DNA of 64,000 nucleotides from Gammaproteobacteria bacterium (lineage in GTDB: Bacteria; Pseudomonadota; Gammaproteobacteria; Pseudomonadales; Pseudomonadaceae): positions 33,126-97,125 of the forward strand of contig CAJCIO010000179.1 of NCBI GenBank assembly GCA_903970465.1. Direction: 5' to 3'. The stretch's first letter is position 1; every line of letters starts with the position of its first letter. Under the pieces are notes generated by a model. It was given only the letters and a program-made list of their open reading frames with translations. It made no database searches and was not told the origin of the DNA. Positions 8,217 through 15,466 of this stretch are shown piece by piece. Position numbers and translations under genes: made by a program.

Positions 8217-9128
8217 ATGACCCCGACCGATCGCCACGTCCGCCTGCTGCGTCTCGCCACCCGTGCTTCCCTCACGGTGGCGGGCACGCTGATCATCGCC
8301 AAGGCCATTGCCTGGTGGCTCAGTGGCTCGGTCAGCCTGCTGGCCGGACTGACCGACTCGGTACTCGACGGCGCGGCCTCGTTCCTCAACTTGCTGGCCG
8401 TGCATTACGCGCTGCGCCCTGCCGATGATGATCACCGCTACGGGCACGGCAAGGCCGAGGCGATGGCGGGCATGGCGCAGGCGATGTTCGTGGCCTTCAG
8501 TGGTGTGGTGATCGCCGTCCAGGCAGTCGAACGACTACGCCACCCCGAGCCGATGGGGCAGGCCGATCTCGGTATCGCGGTGATGGTGCTGTCGCTGATC
8601 ATGACGGCAGGGCTATTAGTGATTCAGCACAAGGTCATCAAGGAAACCGGCTCGACGGCGATCCGCGCCGACTCGCTTCACTACCGCTCCGACATGATGC
8701 TCAACAGCAGTATTCTGGTGGCTCTGGTGCTGTCGCGCTTCGGCTGGGCCCAGCTGGATGCGTGGTTCGGCCTGGGGATCTCCCTCTACATCCTCTGGAG
8801 CGCGGTGCACATCGCGCGAGAAAGCAGCGCCATCCTGATGGACAAAGAGCTGCCGGTGGACGTCAGCGAGCAAATGCTGGCGCTGGCGTGCGGTGTGCCG
8901 GGAGTGTTAGGCGCCCATGATTTGCGCACGCGGATGTCGGGCAATCATTGGTTCGTGCAATTGCACCTGGAACTGCCGGGGCAGCTGACCCTGTCGGCTG
9001 CCCACGCCTTGTGCGACAAGGCCGAAGCCGCCATCAACGCCGAGTTTCCGCTGGCCGAGGTGCTGGTGCACGCCGACCCCAAGGAAACCCAGGCGACCGA
9101 CGCACAGGGCGCGCCGGTCGCGGTGTGA
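8217..9128 (+). CDS. fieF: Cation diffusion facilitator, FieF/YiiP type
   Basis: 303 residues with the six-helix CDF fold. The metal site residues in helix 2 (GLTDSVLDG, about residues 45-53) and helix 5 (RADSLHYRSDMMLN) are present, along with the signature HRYGHGKAEAMAG in the loop after helix 2. The C-terminal cytoplasmic domain carries the metal-binding HWFVQLHLEL and ends near VHADPKE. Members export Zn2+ or Fe2+ by proton antiport in the inner membrane; the DxxxD plus HxxxD pattern fits this group. The start is the ATG at 8217; the preceding lipoprotein gene ends 12 bases earlier. Confidence 0.92.
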   Translation: MTPTDRHVRLLRLATRASLTVAGTLIIAKAIAWWLSGSVSLLAGLTDSVLDGAASFLNLLAVHYALRPADDDHRYGHGKAEAMAGMAQAMFVAFSGVVIAVQAVERLRHPEPMGQADLGIAVMVLSLIMTAGLLVIQHKVIKETGSTAIRADSLHYRSDMMLNSSILVALVLSRFGWAQLDAWFGLGISLYILWSAVHIARESSAILMDKELPVDVSEQMLALACGVPGVLGAHDLRTRMSGNHWFVQLHLELPGQLTLSAAHALCDKAEAAINAEFPLAEVLVHADPKETQATDAQGAPVAV

Positions 9129-9131
9129 TCG

Positions 9132-10244
9132 TCAGTTGACCTGGTAGCCGCGGCTGGCCAGGCAATTGCCCATGTTCTGACGGTACACATAAGCCACCGA
9201 ATCAGCTGGCGCATAGGTCGCGGTGGCTGGGTCGAAGCCACTTTGCTGCGCGGCATAGCGCTGGCAATCGTAACGATCCTGCTCCATCTGCGACGGGCTC
9301 TGGCCATTGGCCGGATAGAAAGACACGTCGATGCCGCCCGTCTGCGCCGGCTGTGGCTGAGACTCCGGCACGCCTTGTGGTGGATTGACCACCACGTAAT
9401 CCTGGCTGTCATCCATGTACTGGTAGTAGGTGCCTGCTGCGAGGAAGAACACCGCGCCGCCGATCCACATGCGGGTCGCATAGTCAGGCAACTGACGGGT
9501 GCGAATACCGTAGGGCGGTGCGACCACTACGTAGCGCGGACCTTGCGGGCGATACCAGTAGCCGCCGGAGTAGAAGAAATCCTGGCCACGATAAGGCACG
9601 CGGTACTGTTGCCCAGGGAAGCGATCAACGGTGTAGCCCGGACGATACTGCGGGCCTGGCCCCCAGCCGTTACCGCGACCGGGCCCACCAGGCCCACGGC
9701 CATCGTTGCCGCGACCCGGGCCGTAGTCGCCCCGTGGCCCCTCGTTGTTGCCGCGGATCGGCGGCTGAGTCTGCCATACCACGCCTGGCTTGCCCTGGAT
9801 GGCCGGGCCATCCTGCCGACCTGGTTGAGGCGCCGGCACCTGGGGACCATGGCTTTGCTGTTGCTGAACACGCTCGGCCTGGCGCTGATTGAATTCCTGC
9901 TGGCGCTGCTGCCATTGGGTCTGCTGTTGTTGCTGTTGCTGACCCCGCTGCTGCTCTTGTTGCTGACCGCGCAGTTCGCGTTGCTGTTGCTGCACCTGCT
10001 GTTGCATCTGTTGCTGCTGGCCACGCTGCTCCTGCTGCTGGTTGCGCTGCTGCTCTTGCACGCGCTGCTGCATCTGCTGTTGCACCTGCTGACCGCGTTG
10101 CTCTTGTTGAGGAGCGCGGTTCTGCCCGCCCCCTTCAGGGCGATTTTGCGGACCACGCTGATCATTGTCGTCGGCCAAGGTTTGAGCGCTCACGCTCAGG
10201 CACAGCAAACCAACGCCAGCCAGGCGCCAGATGGGCGAATTCAT
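9132..10244 (-). CDS. Exported Gln-rich DUF6515 family protein
   Basis: 370 residues in three parts. A signal peptide (residues 1-24, cleaved near TLADD) is followed by a low-complexity region of roughly 100 residues that is almost only Gln, Arg, Glu and Asn (about 30-135), then a Pro/Gly/Arg-rich stretch (about 140-205). The C-terminal half is the folded domain with RYVVVAPPYGIRTRQLPDYA, a hydrophobic segment and a Gln/Tyr/Cys end that includes DRYDCQRYA and ends YQVN. Two cysteines in the last 50 residues could pair. The family is periplasmic or outer-membrane linked, function unknown. The Gln repeat is coded by mixed CAG/CAA codons. It ends 3 bases from the end of fieF, convergently. Confidence 0.82.
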   Translation of the reverse strand: MNSPIWRLAGVGLLCLSVSAQTLADDNDQRGPQNRPEGGGQNRAPQQEQRGQQVQQQMQQRVQEQQRNQQQEQRGQQQQMQQQVQQQQRELRGQQQEQQRGQQQQQQQTQWQQRQQEFNQRQAERVQQQQSHGPQVPAPQPGRQDGPAIQGKPGVVWQTQPPIRGNNEGPRGDYGPGRGNDGRGPGGPGRGNGWGPGPQYRPGYTVDRFPGQQYRVPYRGQDFFYSGGYWYRPQGPRYVVVAPPYGIRTRQLPDYATRMWIGGAVFFLAAGTYYQYMDDSQDYVVVNPPQGVPESQPQPAQTGGIDVSFYPANGQSPSQMEQDRYDCQRYAAQQSGFDPATATYAPADSVAYVYRQNMGNCLASRGYQVN

Positions 10245-10370
10245 GGATTCCTCACGGGATAGGGCGGTACAGATAAGACTGGAAAACAGGCATGCGGTTC
10301 GCGCGGCCCGGCCCAGATGGCAAAAATATTATCGGCCGTGTAGCCGCTTTTGATAATGAAATCTGCGCAC

Positions 10371-10399
10371 AAAAAAAGGGAGGCTCGTCAGCCTCCCTT
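10371..10399 (-). terminator. Intrinsic terminator, leftward
   Basis: AAGGGAGGCT (10376-10385) pairs perfectly with AGCCTCCCTT (10390-10399) around a 4-base loop. On the minus strand the stem is followed by a run of seven T (10371-10377). There is no T-tract on the plus strand. It should end a transcript that comes from between 10400 and 10680. Confidence 0.85.
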
Positions 10400-10620
10400 G
10401 GGGAACTTCGTCCTGGCGCGACGCTTTTGGCATCGGCTCACCTCACGCCGTCTTCTGGACAGTGTGCAGCCCGGGGGCCAGCCCGATCCGGTGGGATCGG
10501 CGGCCGCAGCCGGCCTGCTTGGGCCTGCTGCTGTGGACTCGTGTCCGGGCAGTGATTCTGTGTATAAGCATAGAGCGACATGATCGGGACAGGATTGCGA
10601 AATGTGCTCGCAAAATCACT
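10400..10620 (-). ncRNA. Candidate small RNA ending at the 10371 terminator
   Basis: Inferred only from the orphan terminator. A leftward transcript must start in this region because the next gene to the right is transcribed the other way. The sequence is GC-rich with several short inverted repeats and no convincing coding frame. The 5' end is not defined; an AT-rich TATGCTTATACAC (minus strand, about 10560-10575) could be a -10 region. It could equally be the end of a short mRNA for an unrecognised peptide. Confidence 0.3.
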
Positions 10621-10622
10621 GC

Positions 10623-10652
10623 TTGCGCAATTTTTCGCTGCGGATAGATAAT
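10623..10652 (+). promoter_or_regulatory. Putative promoter and operator of the lrp-like gene
   Basis: TTGCGC (10623-10628), 18 bases, then GATAAT (10647-10652) make an acceptable sigma-70 promoter 33 bases before the ATG. The -35 lies inside the palindrome TTGCGCAA, and related TTGCGAAA and CGCAAAA words occur just upstream, as expected for an autoregulated Lrp/AsnC gene. The operator role is inference. Confidence 0.4.
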
Positions 10653-10684
10653 CCCACGCAATCGCCATTAATCAGGGCCGTGTA

Positions 10685-11164
10685 ATGAGCAAGCTGGACC
10701 GCTATGATCTGAGCATTCTTGCTGAACTGCAGCGCGACGCGCGCATCTCCAACCAGGAACTGGCCGAGCGTATCGGCCTTTCGCCATCACCCTGCTCGCG
10801 GCGGGTCAAGCAGTTGGAGGACGATGGTTATATCTCCCGCCAGGTCGCACTGCTGGACCGCAAGAAGCTGGGTTTGAGCCTGACGGCCTATGTGCTGATC
10901 GGCATGGACCGCCACACCCCAGAGCGTTTTGAACACTTTGAGGCGACCATTCGCACCCTGCCTCAGGTGATGGAATGCAGCCTGGTGACCGGGATGGATG
11001 CTGACTACCAGTTGAAGGTGGTGGTGCCGGACATGGATCACTATCAGAAACTACTGCTCGGCCACCTGACCCGCATCGATGGCGTAACCAGCGTGCGCTC
11101 GAGTTTTGTGCTCAATCAGGTGCTGGCGAGCACGGAGTTGCCGTTGCTGCATTTGCGCGGTTGA
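10685..11164 (+). CDS. Lrp/AsnC-family transcriptional regulator
   Basis: 159 residues, the usual size. The N-terminal helix-turn-helix reads DARISNQELAERIGLSPSPC (about residues 18-37), followed by the linker and the RAM effector-binding domain (SLTAYVLIGMD..., VTGMDADYQLKVVV, GVTSVRSSFVL). Members bind amino acids and form octamers; this one matches the group annotated as Lrp in pseudomonads but the ligand is unknown. No amino-acid gene is beside it. The downstream rluE gene faces it and a REPIN lies between. Confidence 0.88.
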   Translation: MSKLDRYDLSILAELQRDARISNQELAERIGLSPSPCSRRVKQLEDDGYISRQVALLDRKKLGLSLTAYVLIGMDRHTPERFEHFEATIRTLPQVMECSLVTGMDADYQLKVVVPDMDHYQKLLLGHLTRIDGVTSVRSSFVLNQVLASTELPLLHLRG

Positions 11165-11169
11165 CGAAC

Positions 11170-11259
11170 GCTGTCGCGAGGGGGCTTGCCGCCGATTCGA
11201 AGTGTCAGACGCATTGGGGTACTGGCACCGTTATCGGGGGCAAGCCCTCTCGCTACAGG
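11170..11259. repeat. REPIN (two inverted REP copies)
   Basis: Left copy CTGTCGCGAGGGGGCTTGCC (from 11171) and right copy GGGGGCAAGCCCTCTCGCTA (about 11236-11255) are in inverted orientation with about 40 bases between. The pair can fold into a long hairpin. It is in the gap between the two convergent genes lrp-like and rluE. Confidence 0.8.
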
Positions 11260-11271
11260 GTGGGCCTGCCG

Positions 11272-11916
11272 TCAGAGCCGAGCCGGCACCTCGCGCCACT
11301 GCCCTTGCTCCAGGCCATCCAGCGTCCACGGCCCGATGGCCACGCGCACCAGGCGCAAGGTCGGCAGCCCCACGGCGGCGGTCATCCGCCGCACCTGGCG
11401 ATTGCGTCCTTCCTTGATCACCAGTTCCAGCCAGTGCGTCGGCACACTCAAGCGAAAGCGCACCGGCGGATCCCGCGGCCATAATGCCGGCTCCTCCAAC
11501 ATGCGCGCCTGTGCGGGCAAGGTCATGCCGTCGTTGAGCTCGACACCTTCGCGTAGCCGCTGCAGTTGCTCGTCGGTAGGCGAGCCCTCGACCTGAACCC
11601 AGTAAGTCTTGGCCAACTTGTGCTTCGGGTCGGCGATCCGCGCCTGCAGTTGCCCGTCGTTGGTCAACAGCAGCAAGCCTTCGCTATCGCGGTCCAGACG
11701 CCCGGCCGGGTACACGCCCGCCACGTCGATGAAATCCTTGAGCGTCGCCCGCCCTTCGCCATCGCTGAACTGGGTCAGTACATCGAACGGCTTGTTGAAC
11801 ACCAGCAAGCGCGGCTCGGCAGGCGGTGCTTTGGCCACACGGCGATTGGCAGGCACAGGGGCGCCCTGGCGACGAGGCGCAGGCCGGGCGGCGGCTGGGC
11901 GGGGAGGCTTGGACAT
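11272..11916 (-). CDS. rluE: 23S rRNA pseudouridine(2457) synthase RluE-like
   Basis: 214 residues from the ATG at 11916; a longer frame upstream to 12192 has REP-derived sequence and is not coding. After a basic Pro/Ala-rich extension of about 40 residues comes the RsuA/RluB/E catalytic domain: LLVFNKPFDVLTQF, the catalytic-Asp motif GRLDRDSEGLLLLTNDG, KTYWVQVEG and the C-terminal EGRNRQVRRMTAAVG. There is no N-terminal S4 domain, which distinguishes RluE from RsuA, RluB and RluF. RluE makes pseudouridine at position 2457 of 23S rRNA in E. coli; site specificity here is by homology. Confidence 0.88.
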   Translation of the reverse strand: MSKPPRPAAARPAPRRQGAPVPANRRVAKAPPAEPRLLVFNKPFDVLTQFSDGEGRATLKDFIDVAGVYPAGRLDRDSEGLLLLTNDGQLQARIADPKHKLAKTYWVQVEGSPTDEQLQRLREGVELNDGMTLPAQARMLEEPALWPRDPPVRFRLSVPTHWLELVIKEGRNRQVRRMTAAVGLPTLRLVRVAIGPWTLDGLEQGQWREVPARL

Positions 11917-12003
11917 TGAGGATGATTCACGGGCAGCAGGGCCGACTATGCTAGTGGGCCGGGTGCCTTTGAGCAAATGCGGAAGTTCGAGGAAGACCTT
12001 AGC

Positions 12004-12082
12004 GGCCCCTTCGCAGGCAGAGCCCGTTCCCACAAGTATGCGCAGATCCATTGTGGGAGCAAGGCTTGCCCGCGAAGAGGCC
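12004..12082. repeat. REPIN (two inverted REP copies)
   Basis: GGCCCCTTCGCAGGCAGAGC (12004-12023) and the inverted partner GCAAGGCTTGCCCGCGAAGA (12059-12078), each next to a GGGAGC/GTTCCC element, flank about 18 bases. It lies between rluE and amn. Confidence 0.8.
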
Positions 12083-12115
12083 CGCGATAACGATGAAGAT
12101 ATCGCAGCCCCCCAT

Positions 12116-13588
12116 TCAGCGGAACGGCGGCTCGTCGAAGCTGCGCAATTTGCGCGAGTGCAGCGAGTTGAGCTGATTGCGCAGCAGATCAAGGGCGGCG
12201 ATGCCGATCTTCAAGTGCTGGCTGACCGCGCGGTTATAGAAGGCGTTGGCCGAGCCCGGCAGCTTGATCTCGCTGTGCAGCGGTTTGTCCGAGACACACA
12301 GCAGCGTGCCATAAGGCACCCGCAACCGATAACCCTGAGCGGCGATGGTACCGCTCTCCATGTCCACCGCCACGGCACGCGACAGGTTGATCAGCGGACG
12401 CTCCTGGGCCCAGCGCAGCTCCCAGTTGCGGTCGTCGTAGGTCAGCACGGTGCCGGTGCGCAGGCGTTTTTTGAGCTCATCGCCGCGCTCGCCAGTCACC
12501 TGCGCCGCAGCCTCTTGCAAGGCCATCTGCACTTCGGCCAGGGCAGGGATCGGGATATTGGGTGGCAATACCCGATCCAGAATGCCGTCCTGACGCATGT
12601 AGGCGTGGGCCAGAACATAGTCACCGATCGTCTGCGACTGACGCAGGCCACCGCAGTGACCAATCATCAGCCAGCAGTGCGGACGCAGCACCGCGAGGTG
12701 GTCGGTGATGTTTTTGGCGTTGGACGGACCGACACCGATATTGACCAGCGTGACCCCGTCACCATCCGCGGCGATCAGGTGGTACGCCGGCATCTGGTAG
12801 CGGTGCCAGACCACGCTGTCGACCAGGGCCTGAGCCTCGGTCTGGTCCATGCCCTTGTCGATGATGACATTACCGGGCATGACCATCCGCACGAAGCGCG
12901 GATCGCTCTGCAATTGCTCGAGGCCGTGGCTGACGAACTGGTCGACATAGCGATGGTAGTTGGTCAGCAGGATCCACGGCTGCACGTGCCGCCAGTCGCT
13001 GCCGGTGTAGTGCACCAGGCGACGCAAGGAGAAGTCCACCCGCGCGCCGTCGAACAGTGCCAGTGGCAGCGGATCGACGTTGGCCCAGTCGTAGAGGCCA
13101 TCAGCGATGCCATCGGTGGCGGCGGACAGGTCGGTGCTCGGGAAGACCCGCGCCAGCGCCGCCGCGGTGACACCGGTGCCGGCCAGTTCATCGCCTTGGT
13201 CGACGACATACGGATAAGGGATGTTCTGCTCGCTGACGCCCACTTCGACCTTGACCTCGAAGTCGCGCATCAACGGGCGCAATTGCTCGACCAGGTACTT
13301 GCGGTAGGCGGCCGGTTGGGTGACGGTCACCGAATAGACACCCGGGGCCTGCAGCTTGGCGTAAGCACGAGTGGTACTGGGCACTTCGCCGTGGAATTCG
13401 TAGGTGATGCGCAGTTCGGGATAGCGGAACAGCGCGCGCTCAGCGGCATCGGGTTCGCTGCGATCCTTGAGATAACGCTTGAGTGCCTGGCTCAGGGACT
13501 GGGTCGCCTGGTCGTGCAGCAGGGCGAGCTGGTCGACGGCTTGCTCGGCGGTTTCAACGACAACGAAAGCTGGGGCAGTTTGGGTCAC
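12116..13588 (-). CDS. amn: AMP nucleosidase
   Basis: Splits AMP into adenine and ribose 5-phosphate, helping to adjust the adenylate pool. 490 residues, matching the family. A distinct N-terminal domain (about 1-180, MTQTAPAFVVVETAEQ start) precedes the nucleoside-phosphorylase fold: LVNIGVGPSNAKNITDHLAV, MIGHCGGLRQSQTIGDYVLA and the substrate-site VDMESGTIAAQGYRLRVPYG. The C-terminal LCVSDKPLHSEIKLPG is typical. Same place as P. aeruginosa amn, next to an acyl-CoA dehydrogenase and ladS. Confidence 0.95.
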   Translation of the reverse strand: MTQTAPAFVVVETAEQAVDQLALLHDQATQSLSQALKRYLKDRSEPDAAERALFRYPELRITYEFHGEVPSTTRAYAKLQAPGVYSVTVTQPAAYRKYLVEQLRPLMRDFEVKVEVGVSEQNIPYPYVVDQGDELAGTGVTAAALARVFPSTDLSAATDGIADGLYDWANVDPLPLALFDGARVDFSLRRLVHYTGSDWRHVQPWILLTNYHRYVDQFVSHGLEQLQSDPRFVRMVMPGNVIIDKGMDQTEAQALVDSVVWHRYQMPAYHLIAADGDGVTLVNIGVGPSNAKNITDHLAVLRPHCWLMIGHCGGLRQSQTIGDYVLAHAYMRQDGILDRVLPPNIPIPALAEVQMALQEAAAQVTGERGDELKKRLRTGTVLTYDDRNWELRWAQERPLINLSRAVAVDMESGTIAAQGYRLRVPYGTLLCVSDKPLHSEIKLPGSANAFYNRAVSQHLKIGIAALDLLRNQLNSLHSRKLRSFDEPPFR

Positions 13589-13663
13589 GGTGCACGTCCT
13601 TTCTGATCTTGCAGTGCTGCATCTTGCCTGTATCCGGTTGATGTGTCGCGTTTTTCATGCTCA

Positions 13664-13748
13664 GTAGCGAGGGGGCTTGCCTAGGATAGGTCGCGCCTGC
13701 AATGGAGAAATCACGGAAGAGATTTTCGCGGGCAAGCCCCCTCGCACA
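13664..13748. repeat. REPIN (two inverted REP copies)
   Basis: AGCGAGGGGGCTTGCCT (from 13665) and GCGGGCAAGCCCCCTCGCA (about 13728-13746) are inverted copies separated by about 45 bases. It sits between amn and the AidB-like gene. Confidence 0.8.
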
Positions 13749-13751
13749 AGG

Positions 13752-15395
13752 TTAGATCGGCATCGCGCGCTGAACGAGCGCAGCGGCATCGACGCTCCGC
13801 GGCAAGGCGCCATACGTGCGCCCACTGCCCTCCAGACGGCTGGCGATAAAGGCATCGCTCACCAGGCTGTCGCCCGCCTCCAGGAGCAATTTGGCTTGCA
13901 GCGCCAGGGCGATGTCCTCGGTCAATTGCCGCGCACGGTATTGCGCGTCCTGGGGATCGGCAAAGGCTGCGCGCAGGCGCCCGATATGCGCGGCCAGGCG
14001 TCGGTCGCCATGGCCATCGCCCAGTTCGGCGAACAGGCTGTCGAGCACACCGGGCTCCTTGGAAAGTGCCCGCAGCACGTCCAGACACTGGACGTTGCCC
14101 GACCCTTCCCAGATCGAATTCACCGGCGCCTCTCGGTACAACCGCGGCAGGATGCTGTCCTCCACGTACCCCGCGCCACCCATGCACTCCGCCGCTTCGT
14201 TGATCATCGCCGGCGCGCGCTTGCAGATCCAGTACTTGCCCACCGCCGTCACCAGCCGAGCGAAGCGCGCCTGCTGCGGATCATCCAACTGATCCAGCGC
14301 GTGGCCCATACGCAGGGTCAACGCCAGCGCCGCTTCGCTCTCGAGCGCCAGGTCGGCCAGCACGTTCTGCATCAAGGGTTGCTCGGCCAGCACCCGCCCG
14401 CCCACACGCCGATGGGCACAGTGATGGGTCGCCTGGGTCAGCGCCTGACGCATCAGCGCACTGGAACCGATCATGCAGTCGAAGCGGGTCATGGCGACCA
14501 TTTCGATAATGGTCGGCACGCCGCGGCCTTCTTCACCGATCATCCACGCCAAGGCGCCACGGAACTCCACTTCGCTGGAAGCATTGGAGACGTTGCCGAG
14601 CTTGTCCTTGAGACGCTGGATATAGAATTCGTTGCGGGTATTGTCCGGGCGATGACGCGGCAGCAGGAAGCAACTGAGGCCCTTGTCGGTCTGTGCCAGC
14701 GTGAGGAAGGCATCGCACATGGGGGCCGAACAAAACCACTTGTGGCCCAGCAGTTCATAGGCCTGCCCTGGCCCCGGTGCGCCCACCGGGTAAGCGCGGG
14801 TGGTATTGGCGCGCACATCGGTGCCGCCCTGCTTCTCGGTCATGGCCATGCCGAGGGTGGCGCCGCTTTTGAGGCCGATTTCGAGGTTGCGCGGGTCGTA
14901 ATGGGTCGAGAGCACCTTGGGGAGCCAGCGCTCGGCCAGCTCCGGCTGCAAGCGCAGTGCGGGCACGCAGGCGAAGGTCATGGTCAACGGGCAGCCGCTG
15001 CCGGCTTCGGCCTGAAAGTGCAGGTACGCCAGCCCGGCGCGCGCCACGTGGGCACCCGCTTGCGGATCGGTCCAGGGCAGCGACGGCAGACCGTGCTCGA
15101 TCGCCGTGGCCATCAGTTCATGGTAAGCGGGATGAAATTCAACCAGGTCGATCCGGTGGCCATAGCGGTCATGGCTGCTGAACACCGGCTTGTTGCGATT
15201 GGCCAGGAACCCGGCGGCCATCAACGGGCCGCCTGCCAGTGCGCCGTAGCGTTCAAGCCGTGGAGCCGCCCAGCCGGCGCCGAAATGCTGAGTCCATTGC
15301 TGCAGTGGCAGGTCGGCCAAGTAGAGATTGCGGCCGTCCAGAGAGGGCGGCTGATTGCTGACTTCGTGGGTTTCGGCGAACTGATGGAGATTCAT
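13752..15395 (-). CDS. aidB: AidB-like acyl-CoA dehydrogenase family protein
   Basis: 547 residues from the ATG at 15395, chosen because GGAG lies 9 bases upstream and the protein then opens like AidB (MNLHQFAETHEVSNQPPSLD); an ATG at 15452 would add 19 residues. FAD-binding dehydrogenase core: GMAMTEKQGGTDVRANTTRA, HKWFCSAPMCDAFLTLAQT, and the C-terminal ECMGGAGYVEDSILPRLYRE typical of AidB, where the final domain is longer than in ordinary acyl-CoA dehydrogenases. E. coli AidB belongs to the Ada alkylation response and binds DNA; no Ada genes are near here, so the physiological role is uncertain. Confidence 0.85.
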   Translation of the reverse strand: MNLHQFAETHEVSNQPPSLDGRNLYLADLPLQQWTQHFGAGWAAPRLERYGALAGGPLMAAGFLANRNKPVFSSHDRYGHRIDLVEFHPAYHELMATAIEHGLPSLPWTDPQAGAHVARAGLAYLHFQAEAGSGCPLTMTFACVPALRLQPELAERWLPKVLSTHYDPRNLEIGLKSGATLGMAMTEKQGGTDVRANTTRAYPVGAPGPGQAYELLGHKWFCSAPMCDAFLTLAQTDKGLSCFLLPRHRPDNTRNEFYIQRLKDKLGNVSNASSEVEFRGALAWMIGEEGRGVPTIIEMVAMTRFDCMIGSSALMRQALTQATHHCAHRRVGGRVLAEQPLMQNVLADLALESEAALALTLRMGHALDQLDDPQQARFARLVTAVGKYWICKRAPAMINEAAECMGGAGYVEDSILPRLYREAPVNSIWEGSGNVQCLDVLRALSKEPGVLDSLFAELGDGHGDRRLAAHIGRLRAAFADPQDAQYRARQLTEDIALALQAKLLLEAGDSLVSDAFIASRLEGSGRTYGALPRSVDAAALVQRAMPI

Positions 15396-15466
15396 CACGA
15401 GCGGCTCCGACGGGTCGATGCCCCAGTGAATCACGGGCATCGCCTCGATCAAAGGGGTAAAACCGC

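Larger units (their letters stand above)
10245..10684. other. Intergenic region with leftward terminator, possible small RNA
   Basis: 440 bases between the divergent Gln-rich protein gene and the Lrp-type gene. It contains a clear leftward intrinsic terminator (10371-10399) with no accepted gene in front of it, and the promoter of the lrp-like gene at the right edge. A 47-codon leftward frame at 10438-10581 has no convincing ribosome-binding site and is not called as a gene. Confidence 0.5.

Noticed and set aside
9243..10262. Rightward Leu-rich frame opposite the Gln-rich gene
   Set aside because: The apparent long hydrophobic stretch is simply the complement of CAG/CAA repeats (CTG/TTG); not a membrane protein.
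10438..10581. A 47-codon leftward gene starting MSLYAYTQ
   Set aside because: No ribosome-binding site and no recognisable features; kept only as an alternative explanation for the orphan terminator.
11609..13606. Rightward open frame (665 codons) opposite rluE and amn
   Set aside because: Antisense to two conserved genes and it reads through a REPIN.
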